A DNA stretch of 64,000 nt. It comes from Alkalihalobacterium alkalinitrilicum. Its GTDB lineage: Bacteria; Bacillota; Bacilli; Bacillales; Bacillaceae_F. A model generated the notes under the pieces. That model ran no database searches. It had not been told where the DNA came from and saw nothing but the letters and a program-made list of their open reading frames with translations. Location of the stretch: positions 279,809-343,808 of the forward strand of contig NZ_KV917368.1 in assembly GCF_002019605.1 (NCBI RefSeq), read 5' to 3'. Below, piece after piece: positions 1 to 7,491 of the stretch. Both the position numbers and the translations under genes were made by a program. Positions within the stretch are counted from its first letter, which is position 1; each line of letters opens with the position of its first letter.

Positions 1-307
1 CAGTATTTTGGATGGTTCAATTAAGGAAGGAGATCGAGTGCCATCTACTAATGAATTTGCAAAGTTTTATCAGATTAATCCAGCAACTGCAGCAAAAGGA
101 ATCAATCAGCTTGTGGATCAAGAAATTGTTTATAAAAAGAGAGGGATCGGTATGTTTGTAGCTGAGGGAGCAAGGGAGATTATTTTAGGAAAACGAAAGC
201 AAGATTTTTATAAAGACTATATCGTCCCTTTAAAAAATGAAGCTGAAAAACTAAGCATTAGTGTAGGTGAATTAAAAGACTTATTAGAAAGAGGGGAAAC
301 GAATTGA
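1..307 (+). CDS. GntR family (YtrA-type) regulator, 5' end outside window
   Basis: This is the C-terminal part of a GntR-type repressor. The reading frame is already open at base 2, so the true start lies upstream of the window; the TTG at 8 is internal. The visible residues hold the second half of a winged helix (PSTNEFAKFYQINPATAAKG, then a wing ending RGIGMFV) and a short helical tail typical of the YtrA subfamily, which has no large ligand domain. The stop codon overlaps the TTG start of the following ABC ATPase remnant (TTGA), so the two were translationally coupled. YtrA-type regulators usually repress the ABC transporter operon they head. The family call is secure; the regulated substrate is unknown. 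Confidence 0.85.
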   Translation, partial: SILDGSIKEGDRVPSTNEFAKFYQINPATAAKGINQLVDQEIVYKKRGIGMFVAEGAREIILGKRKQDFYKDYIVPLKNEAEKLSISVGELKDLLERGETN

Positions 308-499
308 ACATTCATGTAAAAGAGGTAACGAAAGAATTTGGGGCAAAAAAAGCGTTAGATCAATTATCTGTTACGTTTGAAGAAGATAAAATATATGGTT
401 TGTTAGGGCGAAATGGAGCTGGCAAAACAACATTGATGCAATGTACAACAGTTGATGGTTTATTTGACAGAAGAAAAAGGAGGAAAGATACATGCTTAA
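304..499 (+). pseudogene. ABC transporter ATP-binding protein, internally deleted
   Basis: The frame opens with a normal ABC ATPase N-terminus and reaches Walker A (GRNGAGKTT, residues 36-44), then runs into unrelated residues and stops at 507. In the next frame, up to a TAA at 497-499, the DNA reads LMVYLTEEKGGKIHA, which looks like the authentic C-terminal end of such an ATPase. That TAA overlaps the permease ATG at 492 in the usual coupled way. I infer an internal deletion of several hundred bases that removed the signature motif, Walker B and H-loop and shifted the frame. TTGATG occurs on both sides of the likely junction (433-438 and 452-457). The product cannot hydrolyse ATP, so the transporter should be inactive unless another ATPase substitutes. 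Confidence 0.8.
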
Positions 500-1196
500 G
501 GAACTAAAAGGAAATTTATCTTTTTTCGTGTATGATCATCGTTATAGTGTGACGATTTTTTGGTCGGTATTACTGTTATCATCAGTTGTATTTTTTGTGA
601 TAGCTGCATTAAATTCAGATATGTATGTAGGATTCTCCATGAGTTTTGCCGTTTTTCTTTTTTGTGCTATTAGTGGCTTTTTGATGACGAAGGAAACGTT
701 TCCATTTCTAATCAAGCTCGGTTCCACGAGAAATCAATACGTTTTTTCGGCGCTTGTTTTTAACTTAATCTTAGCAACTTTTATGTCAGCTCTCGCAGTA
801 ATCGTTAACCAACTCTCGATCGCTATGAAAAGTCTGACCAACGTAGATAATTTTAATCATTTTATGGTATTAGAAGGAACCACGATTGCAGCTACTTGGT
901 ATAATGAGTTGCTGTTTAATATCATTATCTGTTTTCTTTTATTGCAGGTAGGCTTTATGATGAGTTCACTCTTTTACCGCTTAGGTTTAGTTGGTGGATT
1001 TAGTGGAATTGTCATGTTTGCGCTGATTTTAATTATCCCAACAACTAGAAACATTCTCCTAGATATATTTGTAGGAACGAATGGAACCTATATTGATATA
1101 AACTATATTTCTATCATACTATTATCGATCTTAGCAATGTTACCAAATTGGTTGCTATTAAAAGACGCACCGACCACAGGTGTAGCAACGAGATAA
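492..1196 (+). CDS. ABC-2 type transporter permease-like membrane protein
   Basis: This 234-residue protein has about six hydrophobic segments (near residues 22-40, 46-66, 84-106, 138-160, 166-186 and 200-220) and no large soluble domain, as in the integral membrane subunit of GntR-linked ABC exporters. Its ATG at 492 overlaps the 3' end of the broken ATPase gene by eight bases and is preceded by AAAAGGAGG, so initiation is still supported. Its motor subunit is destroyed, so the protein is probably an orphan at an early stage of decay; its own frame is intact. The substrate is unknown. A strong terminator follows at 1257. Confidence 0.7.
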   Translation: MLKELKGNLSFFVYDHRYSVTIFWSVLLLSSVVFFVIAALNSDMYVGFSMSFAVFLFCAISGFLMTKETFPFLIKLGSTRNQYVFSALVFNLILATFMSALAVIVNQLSIAMKSLTNVDNFNHFMVLEGTTIAATWYNELLFNIIICFLLLQVGFMMSSLFYRLGLVGGFSGIVMFALILIIPTTRNILLDIFVGTNGTYIDINYISIILLSILAMLPNWLLLKDAPTTGVATR

Positions 1197-1256
1197 AGAA
1201 AGAGAATCTATCTATTTCATAGATCAAATAAGGTCATAAATACTAGAACCGCTACT

Positions 1257-1291
1257 GCCTGTTACGCTCTAAAATAGCGTGACAGGCTTTT
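1257..1291 (+). terminator. Rho-independent terminator
   Basis: Inverted arms GCCTGTtACGCT and AGCGTgACAGGC enclose a short A-rich loop and are followed by TTTTG. It closes the decayed GntR/ABC operon. Confidence 0.7.
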
Positions 1292-1320
1292 GTAGGTCCA
1301 TTTATTTTCAATTGTTATTG

Positions 1321-1359
1321 TAAAGTAACCTTGACAGTAAAGTGACCTTTACATTAAAT
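1321..1359 (+). promoter_or_regulatory. Promoter and direct-repeat operator of XRE regulator
   Basis: TTGACA at 1331-1336 and TTAAAT at 1354-1359 are spaced by 17 bases. Two copies of TAAAGTRACCTT (1321-1332 and 1338-1349) lie 17 bp apart and overlap the -35 region. This is the arrangement expected for an autoregulatory operator of the XRE gene that follows. Confidence 0.5.
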
Positions 1360-1383
1360 TGGGGTGTAGAGAGGGTTGGTCAA

Positions 1384-1596
1384 ATGAAAAATCGGATGAA
1401 AGAACTACGGCAAGAAAAAGGAATTTCACAAGAAAAAATGGCAACATTACTCGGCGTTTCAAGGCAAACCATTATATCGATTGAGCGTGGGAAGTATAAT
1501 CCCTCTTTACCACTAGCGATCCAAATTGCCCGCAAGTTTGACACGATAGTGGAGAATGTTTTTTTGATGGATGAAGACGATCTTAGAGAGGTGTAA
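1384..1596 (+). CDS. Small XRE family helix-turn-helix regulator
   Basis: This 70-residue protein is almost entirely a Cro/C1-type helix-turn-helix (KMATLLGVSRQTIISIERGK) followed by an FLMDEDD tail, like the small YgzD/YozG-type regulators of Bacillus. I choose the ATG at 1384 rather than the upstream in-frame start at 1342, because the protein then begins MKNRMKELRQ as these regulators usually do and GAGAGG precedes it. Such genes usually sit beside a small membrane protein of unknown role, and one follows three bases downstream. Direct repeats over the promoter suggest autoregulation. The family is certain, the target unknown. Confidence 0.85.
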   Translation: MKNRMKELRQEKGISQEKMATLLGVSRQTIISIERGKYNPSLPLAIQIARKFDTIVENVFLMDEDDLREV

Positions 1597-1598
1597 GT

Positions 1599-1757
1599 AT
1601 GATGATAACGAAAAGTTTTAAAAAAGGTTCAAGAGGATTATATTTCTTCTTTGGATGTATGTTTTTAGTGTATACAGCTTTATTTACGTTTGCGACGATT
1701 TATACTGGTGCATTTCCAGTAGGGCATCGAAACGTAATTAACCTATTAAACTACTAG
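1599..1757 (+). CDS. Small membrane protein, 52 residues
   Basis: This short ORF starts with ATGATG three bases after the stop of the XRE regulator, with GAGAGGTG as ribosome binding site. The product has a basic N-terminus (MMITKSFKKGSRG), one clear hydrophobic helix (about residues 14-36) and a short polar tail ending in NLLNY. Placement and spacing imply an operon with the regulator, as often seen for small XRE regulators paired with membrane proteins. I recognise no family. It could be a membrane partner or sensor of the regulator; that role is inference. Confidence 0.6.
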   Translation: MMITKSFKKGSRGLYFFFGCMFLVYTALFTFATIYTGAFPVGHRNVINLLNY

Positions 1758-1875
1758 AATAAATGGGAATGCGAAGCTAGAATTGTAGCTCGCAACTTTT
1801 ATTTCTAACGCTTTAAAACATTCATCGCATACTCCAAGACAATACGAAACAAAATACAATAGAATTAATTAACCG

Positions 1876-1929
1876 TTGACATGCAACCAAAAAGTTTCGT
1901 AAAATAAATACGAAACCATTTGGTTGCAT
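1876..1929 (+). promoter_or_regulatory. AHSA1-arsR promoter with double-armed palindromic operator
   Basis: A promoter (TTGACA 1876-1881, TAAAAT 1900-1905, 18-bp spacer) is buried in a 49-bp palindrome. The outer arms are ATGCAACCAAA (1881-1891) and TTTGGTTGCAT (1919-1929); the inner arms are GTTTCGT (1894-1900) and ACGAAAC (1910-1916). A further ACGAAAC half-site lies at 1844-1850. The position predicts repression by the ArsR protein encoded in the operon. Confidence 0.65.
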
Positions 1930-1949
1930 AAATACATATTGGAGGAAAA

Positions 1950-2378
1950 ATGATGCCATCTACTTTAGATATTCGTAAACATGCTGTATTTAATGCAAAA
2001 ATTGACAAGGTTTGGAATGCTGTTGCAACTTCAGAAGGGATTGACTCATGGTTTATGCCGAATGACTTTAAAAAAGAGCTCGGATATGAATTTACAATCC
2101 AATCACCGTTTGGCCCGACCCCGTGTAAGGTTTTAGAACTAGATCCGCCAAAACGACTTGTTTTTTCTTGGGGGGAAGCTGGTTGGAAAGTAAGTTTTGA
2201 GCTCAAAGATTTAGGAGATCAGACCGAATTTACGCTCATCCATTCTGGTTGGAGAGAACCTGATGAAGTTATACCTGGACCTGGACCAAAGCAGACGAAT
2301 GCCGAAATTAGCGACCGCATGAATCACGGTTGGGAGTCGATTGTTCATGAAGCATTACGTAAAGTAGTTGAGGGATAA
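1950..2378 (+). CDS. SRPBCC/AHSA1 domain protein
   Basis: This 142-residue protein is a single START-like hydrophobic-ligand fold of the Aha1/SRPBCC type. It opens with the beta strand and helix that make the cavity mouth (VFNAKIDKVWNAVATSEGI), then the typical FMPNDFKKELG and RLVFSWGEAGW strands, and ends in the long C-terminal helix (ISDRMNHGWESIVHEALRKV). An excellent site, GGAGG, precedes ATG 1950. The last base of its stop codon is the first base of the downstream arsR ATG. AHSA1-ArsR pairs are common in bacilli; the SRPBCC partner may bind or modify a ligand, but no substrate can be read from sequence. Confidence 0.88.
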   Translation: MMPSTLDIRKHAVFNAKIDKVWNAVATSEGIDSWFMPNDFKKELGYEFTIQSPFGPTPCKVLELDPPKRLVFSWGEAGWKVSFELKDLGDQTEFTLIHSGWREPDEVIPGPGPKQTNAEISDRMNHGWESIVHEALRKVVEG

Positions 2379-2704
2379 TGTCTGCAGAACAAAAACATGA
2401 TGTGTTTCAAGCAATAGCAGACCCTTCAAGACGAAAGATGTTAAAGCTGTTAGCTAATGAAGAAATGCCAGTCACGATGATTAGTAAACACTTTCCGATG
2501 AGTCGAACAGCTGTTTCAAAACATTTACGGATCTTATCAGAAGCGAGCCTCGTTAGTGTTGAAAAAGTTGGACGTGAAACTCGCTATAAACTTCAAGCAG
2601 AAGCTCTCATGGAATTAAAGCAGTGGTTATCTTTTTACGAGCAGTTTTGGGATAATAAAATGGAAATGTTGAGGCATGTAGTTGAAAATCAAAATGAAAA
2701 CTGA
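2378..2704 (+). CDS. ArsR family transcriptional repressor
   Basis: This 108-residue winged-helix protein has the classic ArsR start (VFQAIADPSRRKMLKLLANE), recognition helix (MSRTAVSKHLRILSEASLV) and wing (EKVGRETRYKL). It lacks the ELCVCDL metal-binding motif of ArsR/SmtB metal sensors, so it belongs to the non-metal subgroup that often accompanies AHSA1 proteins. It overlaps the SRPBCC gene by one base, so the two are co-translated. The palindrome over the operon promoter is its likely operator, giving negative autoregulation. The inducer is unknown. Confidence 0.9.
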   Translation: MSAEQKHDVFQAIADPSRRKMLKLLANEEMPVTMISKHFPMSRTAVSKHLRILSEASLVSVEKVGRETRYKLQAEALMELKQWLSFYEQFWDNKMEMLRHVVENQNEN

Positions 2705-2712
2705 GATTAGCT

Positions 2713-2751
2713 AAAAAAGGATGGCATACTCTATAGATGTCATCCTTTTTT
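2713..2751 (+). terminator. Rho-independent terminator after arsR
   Basis: Stem AAAAGGATGgCAT / ATGtCATCCTTTT with an eight-base loop, followed by a T run. It could act in both directions. Confidence 0.75.
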
Positions 2752-2768
2752 GTGTGTAGACCCCTTAA

Positions 2769-3020
2769 TTATCGAATGAGCATTAACGAAAGGACATTTT
2801 GTTGGGGATCTTTAGGAATATGAATGGGCCATTCTTTTTCATCGTGTTCAGTTAGTTGGTTTATCAATTTCCAATGAATTTTTTCGTAGTGTTCAACTTT
2901 TAAATTATCTGAGGATGATGTCTTTAAGAAAATAACAAGAGTTGAACACTTACCGAATTGACGAGAGTTAATCGAATATTCTTTTAATATTTGCGCTACA
3001 AATTTGTAGGTCCTCCATAT
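2769..3020 (-). pseudogene. YqcI/YcgG family gene remnant
   Basis: The region holds no intact gene, but the minus strand reads from about 3020 to a TAA at 2769-2771 with protein-like sequence: FVAQILKEYSINSRQFGK, then a beta strand STLVIFLKTSSS, then VEHYEKIHWKLINQL and EKEWPIHIPKDPQ. The last two are characteristic of the middle of YqcI/YcgG family proteins. The fragment has no start, lacks the N-terminal third and leaves the family pattern right after DPQ, where the conserved C-terminal core should follow. It is a doubly truncated remnant. The family call rests on remembered motifs, not a search. Confidence 0.6.
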
Positions 3021-3054
3021 AATAAAACAACGTTATGAACGGGAGGAAAATTAA

Positions 3055-3552
3055 ATGTATCAACATATTGTAAAGCCAGGAGAGACGTTGTGGGGGATAT
3101 CTGAAGATTATCGAGTGCCGTACGCTACTTTAGTTCAAGTGAATCAAATTGTTAGTCCAGACATGATTTTTGTAGGGCAGGCGATTATTATTCCAGGTTT
3201 ACCAGACCCAAGTTTACTTCCATATTCGATCGTTGTTTCAATATCTAATCGTACGTTAACATTATTGGAAAATGGAATCATCGTAAAAGTATATCCGATT
3301 GCTGTTGGCGCGATCCTTCATCAAACGCCAGTTGGTGAATTTGTGATAATCAATAAAGCACCTAATCCTGGTGGACCATTTGGAACAATGTGGATGTCAT
3401 TATCGAAAAAACATTACGGAATTCATGGAACAAACGATCCCGCATCAATTGGAAGAGCTGTTTCTAGAGGATGTATTCGCATGTTTAACCCTGATGTTGA
3501 AGAACTTGCTCGTACAGTTCCTATTGGGACTCGTGTAAGTATTCGACCGTGA
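3055..3552 (+). CDS. L,D-transpeptidase with N-terminal LysM domain
   Basis: The protein carries a LysM peptidoglycan-binding domain (residues 3-47, [16 protein letters not shown]...) joined directly to a YkuD catalytic domain (57-163). The active-site block runs from His124 to Met143 and contains the nucleophile Cys140 in SRGCIRM. These enzymes form 3-3 peptide crosslinks or attach groups to meso-diaminopimelate in peptidoglycan. At 165 residues it matches the B. subtilis YkuD type, which is linked to sporulation. There is no signal peptide, as in YkuD, whose export route is not obvious from sequence. GGGAGG precedes ATG 3055. It stands alone. Confidence 0.92.
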   Translation: MYQHIVKPGETLWGISEDYRVPYATLVQVNQIVSPDMIFVGQAIIIPGLPDPSLLPYSIVVSISNRTLTLLENGIIVKVYPIAVGAILHQTPVGEFVIINKAPNPGGPFGTMWMSLSKKHYGIHGTNDPASIGRAVSRGCIRMFNPDVEELARTVPIGTRVSIRP

Positions 3553-3602
3553 TCTGTAGGATAACGGATCTTTCACAATGGGTTGTATTGAGTTTGTTAT
3601 TT

Positions 3603-3818
3603 TTTATCCGCAACAACTGGCAGTAATACCCCCACTTCAAGACTTCGAGGGATAAAAGAAGGATAAGTGGGGGATAAACTGCGAGTAAAAGCTTAATGAA
3701 CACAGACTAAATGCGCCACGTCCTGTGGCAACGTCTGTATGACCCACATCGTGTAGGCATCAACCAAACATCGTTGGGGGAAGAGGAGAACCCCTCACTG
3801 ATGGAAGTTTCATTTTAT
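3603..3818 (+). mobile_element. Interspersed structured repeat, copy 1 (IS200/IS605-like, no ORF)
   Basis: First of six related non-coding elements, 216 bp. TTTAT flanks both ends (3603-3607 and 3814-3818). Stems visible inside are CCCCCACTT...AAGTGGGGG near the 5' end, a weak one around ACCCACATCGTGTAGG, and a larger 3' hairpin in which CATCGTTGGGGG imperfectly matches CCCCTCACTGATG. The 3' terminal TTTAT supplies the stop codon of the convergent minus-strand gene. Confidence 0.75.
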
Positions 3819-4243
3819 TCTGAATGAGATGGATTAAAATTTATTTTCTCTAAAAATTTGTCTGTACTGCCTTTAAAGGTCAAGAAAATCGGTGAATTTT
3901 TCTCATTGAACAAAAGCAAGTAAGGATCCTCATTATCTGGGAAAATGATAATAACTTGGTCTACAAAGTCATTAAACCATTGATTTTCTACTTTATAGCT
4001 GGGTTCTAAAGGCACCTTTACCATATAACCTCGATTTGGAATCGGATCGAATTTTTTGTGAATATTTGTAACTCCATCGATAAAGGATTTGGCTTCCTGT
4101 TGAATTTCTTCATTAGAGGGAATAATTTTGATTACTTGTTCGTTCTCTATATGAAATACTTCTATTTTATTATTTGTTTGTGCATTAGCACTTGTTGCGA
4201 TTGCGAGTACTATTAGTAAACTTGCCAAGATTTTTTTATTCAT
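3815..4243 (-). CDS. Secreted protein of unknown function
   Basis: This 142-residue product starts with a clean Sec signal peptide (KK, then LASLLIVLAIATSANAQ, with cleavage expected after ANA around residue 21). The mature part is a small soluble domain with several beta-strand-like stretches (YMVKVPLEPSYKV, QVIIIFPDNEDPYLLLF, IFLTFKG). No cysteines, lipobox or wall anchor are present. AGGAGGTAAT precedes the ATG, which fixes the start. I do not recognise a family. Its stop codon coincides with the end of repeat copy 1, so the element inserted exactly at, or altered, the 3' end of this gene. Confidence 0.75.
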   Translation of the reverse strand: MNKKILASLLIVLAIATSANAQTNNKIEVFHIENEQVIKIIPSNEEIQQEAKSFIDGVTNIHKKFDPIPNRGYMVKVPLEPSYKVENQWFNDFVDQVIIIFPDNEDPYLLLFNEKNSPIFLTFKGSTDKFLEKINFNPSHSE

Positions 4244-4412
4244 TATTACCTCCTCATTTTACTATGTCCAAAGGTAATGTTTTTGATTGTGCTCATCCTA
4301 AAAGAAAAATAGTTAATTATTAACACAGTGATTGTCAAATAGAAGTCAAGAATCTTGTTTATAATAGTAAAAGGGATTCCGTTGAGAGAGATCAGATAAG
4401 GAGGAATTTGGG

Positions 4413-4964
4413 GTGGAACAAGAAACAAAAAAAAGTGAAGAGCAAAGTACTTCTGGTAAGGCGGATGAGGCATCTGTTGAAGATTTAATACCACTTCACG
4501 GTAATTTAAAAAAAATGCAATCGACTTTAAGTGAACTGCAATCAACGCAACAACAAAACCAATCAGTAAATTCGTCGTCCTCAGATCAACATGTTAGCCA
4601 ATTGTTACAGCAAATGCAACAATTTAGTAGACAAGCACAACAAGAACAGCAAAAAATATTTCACCAATTAGAACAATCTATACAGGAAGCAACTCAGATG
4701 TTAGGTAATGTAAGCCAAGCCCTCCAATCGTTTAAAATTCTTAATCAAATGACTCAACAAATAAATCAGTCTCAGGAGCAATTACAACAAATGCAGCAAC
4801 AGAAGAGTCTTCCTCAGTTCAATAATAGTCAAAAAAATGACCAACAGTCCCAAAATGGTCAATCACAGAGCCAAGAAAGTCAAAGTGGTCAGGAACAAGA
4901 TAAACTAAATGGCCAAGGACAAAGCCAGGGTTTTACTACTTTTAATGGAGTCCAAATCAACTAG
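4413..4964 (+). CDS. Gln-rich low-complexity protein
   Basis: This 183-residue protein starts at GTG 4413 behind AAGGAGG. Residues 1-35 are acidic and polar (QETKKSEEQ). Residues 36-125 are Gln-rich with helix-favouring spacing of hydrophobics (LLQQMQQFSRQAQQEQQKIFHQL), suggesting a coiled coil. Residues 130-175 are a disordered Q/S/N/G tail rich in QSQ and GQ units. It has no membrane segment, signal peptide or cysteine. It is unlike its neighbours in composition, and the function is unknown. A spore-coat or aggregation-prone role would be a guess based on composition alone. Confidence 0.65.
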   Translation: MEQETKKSEEQSTSGKADEASVEDLIPLHGNLKKMQSTLSELQSTQQQNQSVNSSSSDQHVSQLLQQMQQFSRQAQQEQQKIFHQLEQSIQEATQMLGNVSQALQSFKILNQMTQQINQSQEQLQQMQQQKSLPQFNNSQKNDQQSQNGQSQSQESQSGQEQDKLNGQGQSQGFTTFNGVQIN

Positions 4965-5182
4965 ATTTGGTCCTAATAGTAGAGGTGCATTAATAAATGC
5001 CGAACAATGCGGGTACTCTGGATCATTTGTACAATAATTAATTATGGTAATTTTATCCCTGACCTTGACAATAGGTAACTCTTAAATGAAAAGCAATTTA
5101 TTAAATAGACCTTGCCAAAGGTTTATTTAGTTTTAATATGAGGAGTGCCAGCATTTTAGAGTCAGCCTCTCTTTTTGTAAAC

Positions 5183-6280
5183 CTACTTCATCATTCCACG
5201 AGCATCCACCTTCCATTTAGCCACTATTTTTTCATGACGGTGTACCACATATTCATAAAAGAGGTTAGCAACAACACAAGCGTGATTTGGAATGATTTCA
5301 ACGGTATCATTCATCTTTAGTGTCGTCTCCTTAAATACACCCACACCATGTTCCTCAGAAAGTCGTTCAATTATAATTTCTGGATGATTTTTCACTTTTC
5401 CATACCCCACAACACTTTTGTTACCATGAGCCCCTTGGTCTAATGATAAAGCTTTGCTTCCTGCATCTAATATGATACGATCTTTCTTTTTACTAACGAC
5501 ACTTGCAAGGACGGTAAGTGCACATTGAGAAGGATTAGTGACACCAAGCCCAACTTGACACATATCATAGAAAGCAGCATTTCCAGGACGAATTTCGGTA
5601 ATTCCTTTTATGCTTGCGGCATACTTAAAAGTTGGTGTTGAACCCACACTTCGATGTTTAATCGGGATGCCTAATTGTTCACAAAGTTCAGCACTACGAA
5701 TGACTGAGTAGGCTTCTTCGTGTGCAATGTTTTCGATTTGCTCTAGGGAAGTCGCAGCATATGAATGCCCAGCGTGTGTAAAAATTCCAGTTAAGGATAA
5801 ATGTTGCATCGTTTGTATCGTTGTTGCTAATTCTGTAATTTCCTCGATTTCAACACCACACCTGTTAAGCCCAGAGTTCACTTTAATCCAGACTTCTAAC
5901 GGATTTATAGTTCCTTTAAAGATGTCGTTTACTATTTCAGCTTGTTCGATTGAGTCAATTGCTAGTGTGATTTGAGATGTCGAAGTTAATGTTTTAAGAC
6001 GTTCAAGTTTTTGCGGTTTAGCAATAGGGTAGGCAACTAAAATATTCGTAATATTAGCTGCTGCCATTATTTCTGCCTCTTCAAGTTTAGCAACAGTTAT
6101 TCCGCATGCCCCTTTTTCGATTTGCATTCTGGCTATGTTAATACTTTTATGTGTTTTTATATGTGGACGCCACTTTATTCCATTCTTATTAGCAATATCC
6201 CGAATATCATTTAAATTTTGGTCTAATTTGTTTAAGTCCAGCAATAATGTTGGAGTATCAAGAGTTTGTATAGATTTCAT
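5183..6280 (-). CDS. D-threonine aldolase/D-serine dehydratase-like PLP enzyme
   Basis: This is a fold-type III (alanine racemase-like) PLP enzyme of 365 residues. The PLP lysine lies in PHIKTHK near residue 43. Downstream are a THAGHSY motif, a GSTPT phosphate-binding loop and the PNHACVVAN block, whose His and Cys bind the metal in D-threonine aldolases and D-serine dehydratases. These enzymes cleave or deaminate D-beta-hydroxy amino acids. I prefer the ATG at 6280, with GAGGTG upstream, over an in-frame GTG at 6292 that overlaps that site. The gene is monocistronic and the exact substrate is undetermined. Confidence 0.88.
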   Translation of the reverse strand: MKSIQTLDTPTLLLDLNKLDQNLNDIRDIANKNGIKWRPHIKTHKSINIARMQIEKGACGITVAKLEEAEIMAAANITNILVAYPIAKPQKLERLKTLTSTSQITLAIDSIEQAEIVNDIFKGTINPLEVWIKVNSGLNRCGVEIEEITELATTIQTMQHLSLTGIFTHAGHSYAATSLEQIENIAHEEAYSVIRSAELCEQLGIPIKHRSVGSTPTFKYAASIKGITEIRPGNAAFYDMCQVGLGVTNPSQCALTVLASVVSKKKDRIILDAGSKALSLDQGAHGNKSVVGYGKVKNHPEIIIERLSEEHGVGVFKETTLKMNDTVEIIPNHACVVANLFYEYVVHRHEKIVAKWKVDARGMMK

Positions 6281-6434
6281 CGTTACAATCACACCTCATT
6301 TTTTTGAAGTTAATGAAACTTTTATAGGATCCATTTCGTCTATTATGACAGAAAATGTTGGAAAAATATGCGATATATTTTCAAGGTTTGTGATTGTTAA
6401 CTTTAGTTACTTTCAAATCTAAAGGGGGGAGAAC

Positions 6435-6695
6435 ATGTATGTAAAAAAAATAAGGCATATTTATAATCTGTTTTCAGGTGTAGTAGTTTTGTTGTTTTCG
6501 CTATGGATGAGTGGACCTGGAATTGCCGAAACGGATTCAGAGACGTACAGATGGTACTATATGTTGTTTTTTGTTTTATGGTTAGTCGGATTTATCATGC
6601 AGTTCAATATGCGTGCTAGAAATATAGGGATTATACTTACTTTTATTCCTGTGGTATTTATTTTCACACTGCTAATTAAAGCTGTTTTTATGTAA
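6435..6695 (+). CDS. Small three-helix membrane protein
   Basis: This 86-residue protein has three hydrophobic segments (about 11-28, 40-56 and 62-84) separated by a short acidic loop (AETDSETYRW) and a basic loop (NMRARN). A strong AGGGGGG site sits before ATG 6435. It lies alone between a divergent PLP enzyme gene and a terminator at 6706. No family is recognised; similar small membrane proteins of unknown function are common in Bacillus. Confidence 0.65.
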   Translation: MYVKKIRHIYNLFSGVVVLLFSLWMSGPGIAETDSETYRWYYMLFFVLWLVGFIMQFNMRARNIGIILTFIPVVFIFTLLIKAVFM

Positions 6696-6705
6696 GTATA
6701 TGAAT

Positions 6706-6748
6706 AGGAGATCATATAATGGAGCTCGTTCATTAACGATCTCTTTTT
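6706..6748 (+). terminator. Rho-independent terminator
   Basis: GGAGATC (6707-6713) pairs with GATCTC before TTTTTTG; the inner part GGAGCTCGTT/AACGATC is imperfect. It follows the small membrane protein gene. Confidence 0.55.
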
Positions 6749-6861
6749 TGTCCATAAAAAGTAAATTCTCCAGTCGTAAGTCCCAACTCAGCTGAATACA
6801 ATGTACAAGTCATATAGTTTGTCCTTTGTATGAAACATGGGTTGGTCTGGAGGGTGAGACG

Positions 6862-7491
6862 TTGAGTGTATTTATTAGTTATATTATTTTAGGATTGTCC
6901 TTAGCAGCACCGATTGGTCCTGTCAATGCAGCTCAAATCGATAGAGGCATTAAAAATGGTTTCTTTCATGCGTGGCTTGTTGGATTAGGAGCAACGGTAG
7001 CGGATGCATTTTACATGTTGTTAGTATTTGTTGGTGTTGTCCATTTTTTAGAAATTCCCTTTATGCAAACATTTTTATGGATCTTTGGTTTCTTCGTACT
7101 CGTGTATACAGGGATTGAAAGTCTTTCTGGTGCTAGTCAATTGGATGTAAGTCATATGCGGAGCCAAAAGGAATCACATTTAAAATCATTTATGTCAGGA
7201 TTTTTTATGTCTTTATTTAATCCATTGACGATCTTATTTTGGCTTGGTATTTTTGGCTCCATTTTAGCGAAAACGGTTACGACTTATGGGACCGGAAAAG
7301 TTATTCTGTATAGTGCCGCCATATTTATTGGTATTACAGTGTGGGACTTAACAATGGCAGGTCTTGCTAGTACGATGCGCAAGTTTTTAACAAATCGTTT
7401 GCTTACAATTATTTCAATTATTTCAGGGTTATCGTTAATTGGATTTGGGATATATTTTGGCATTCAAGCAGCTATTGTTTTATTTTCGTAA
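6862..7491 (+). CDS. LysE/RhtB family amino acid exporter
   Basis: This protein has six predicted helices and the family's N-terminal signature GLSLAAPIGPVNAAQIDRGI, a central amphipathic linker, and the FFMSLFNPLTILFWLGIF motif of the fourth helix. LysE/RhtB proteins export amino acids by proton antiport. I place the start at TTG 6862 because GGAGGGTGAG lies just upstream and the product then begins at the expected family position; longer versions from 6826 have no site. Length is about 209 residues. Its 3' end overlaps the convergent permease gene by 20 bases. Confidence 0.88.
   Translation: MSVFISYIILGLSLAAPIGPVNAAQIDRGIKNGFFHAWLVGLGATVADAFYMLLVFVGVVHFLEIPFMQTFLWIFGFFVLVYTGIESLSGASQLDVSHMRSQKESHLKSFMSGFFMSLFNPLTILFWLGIFGSILAKTVTTYGTGKVILYSAAIFIGITVWDLTMAGLASTMRKFLTNRLLTIISIISGLSLIGFGIYFGIQAAIVLFS

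Noticed and set aside
3603-3818. Repeat family as a riboswitch or classical MITE
   Set aside because: Positions are 3' or intergenic relative to unrelated genes on both strands, which argues against a riboswitch. A constant TTTAT rather than variable target duplications, and no terminal inverted repeats, argue against a DDE-type MITE.
5138-5320. Small plus-strand ORF overlapping the 3' end of the PLP enzyme gene
   Set aside because: Antisense to conserved C-terminal residues including the metal-binding His and Cys; no binding site.
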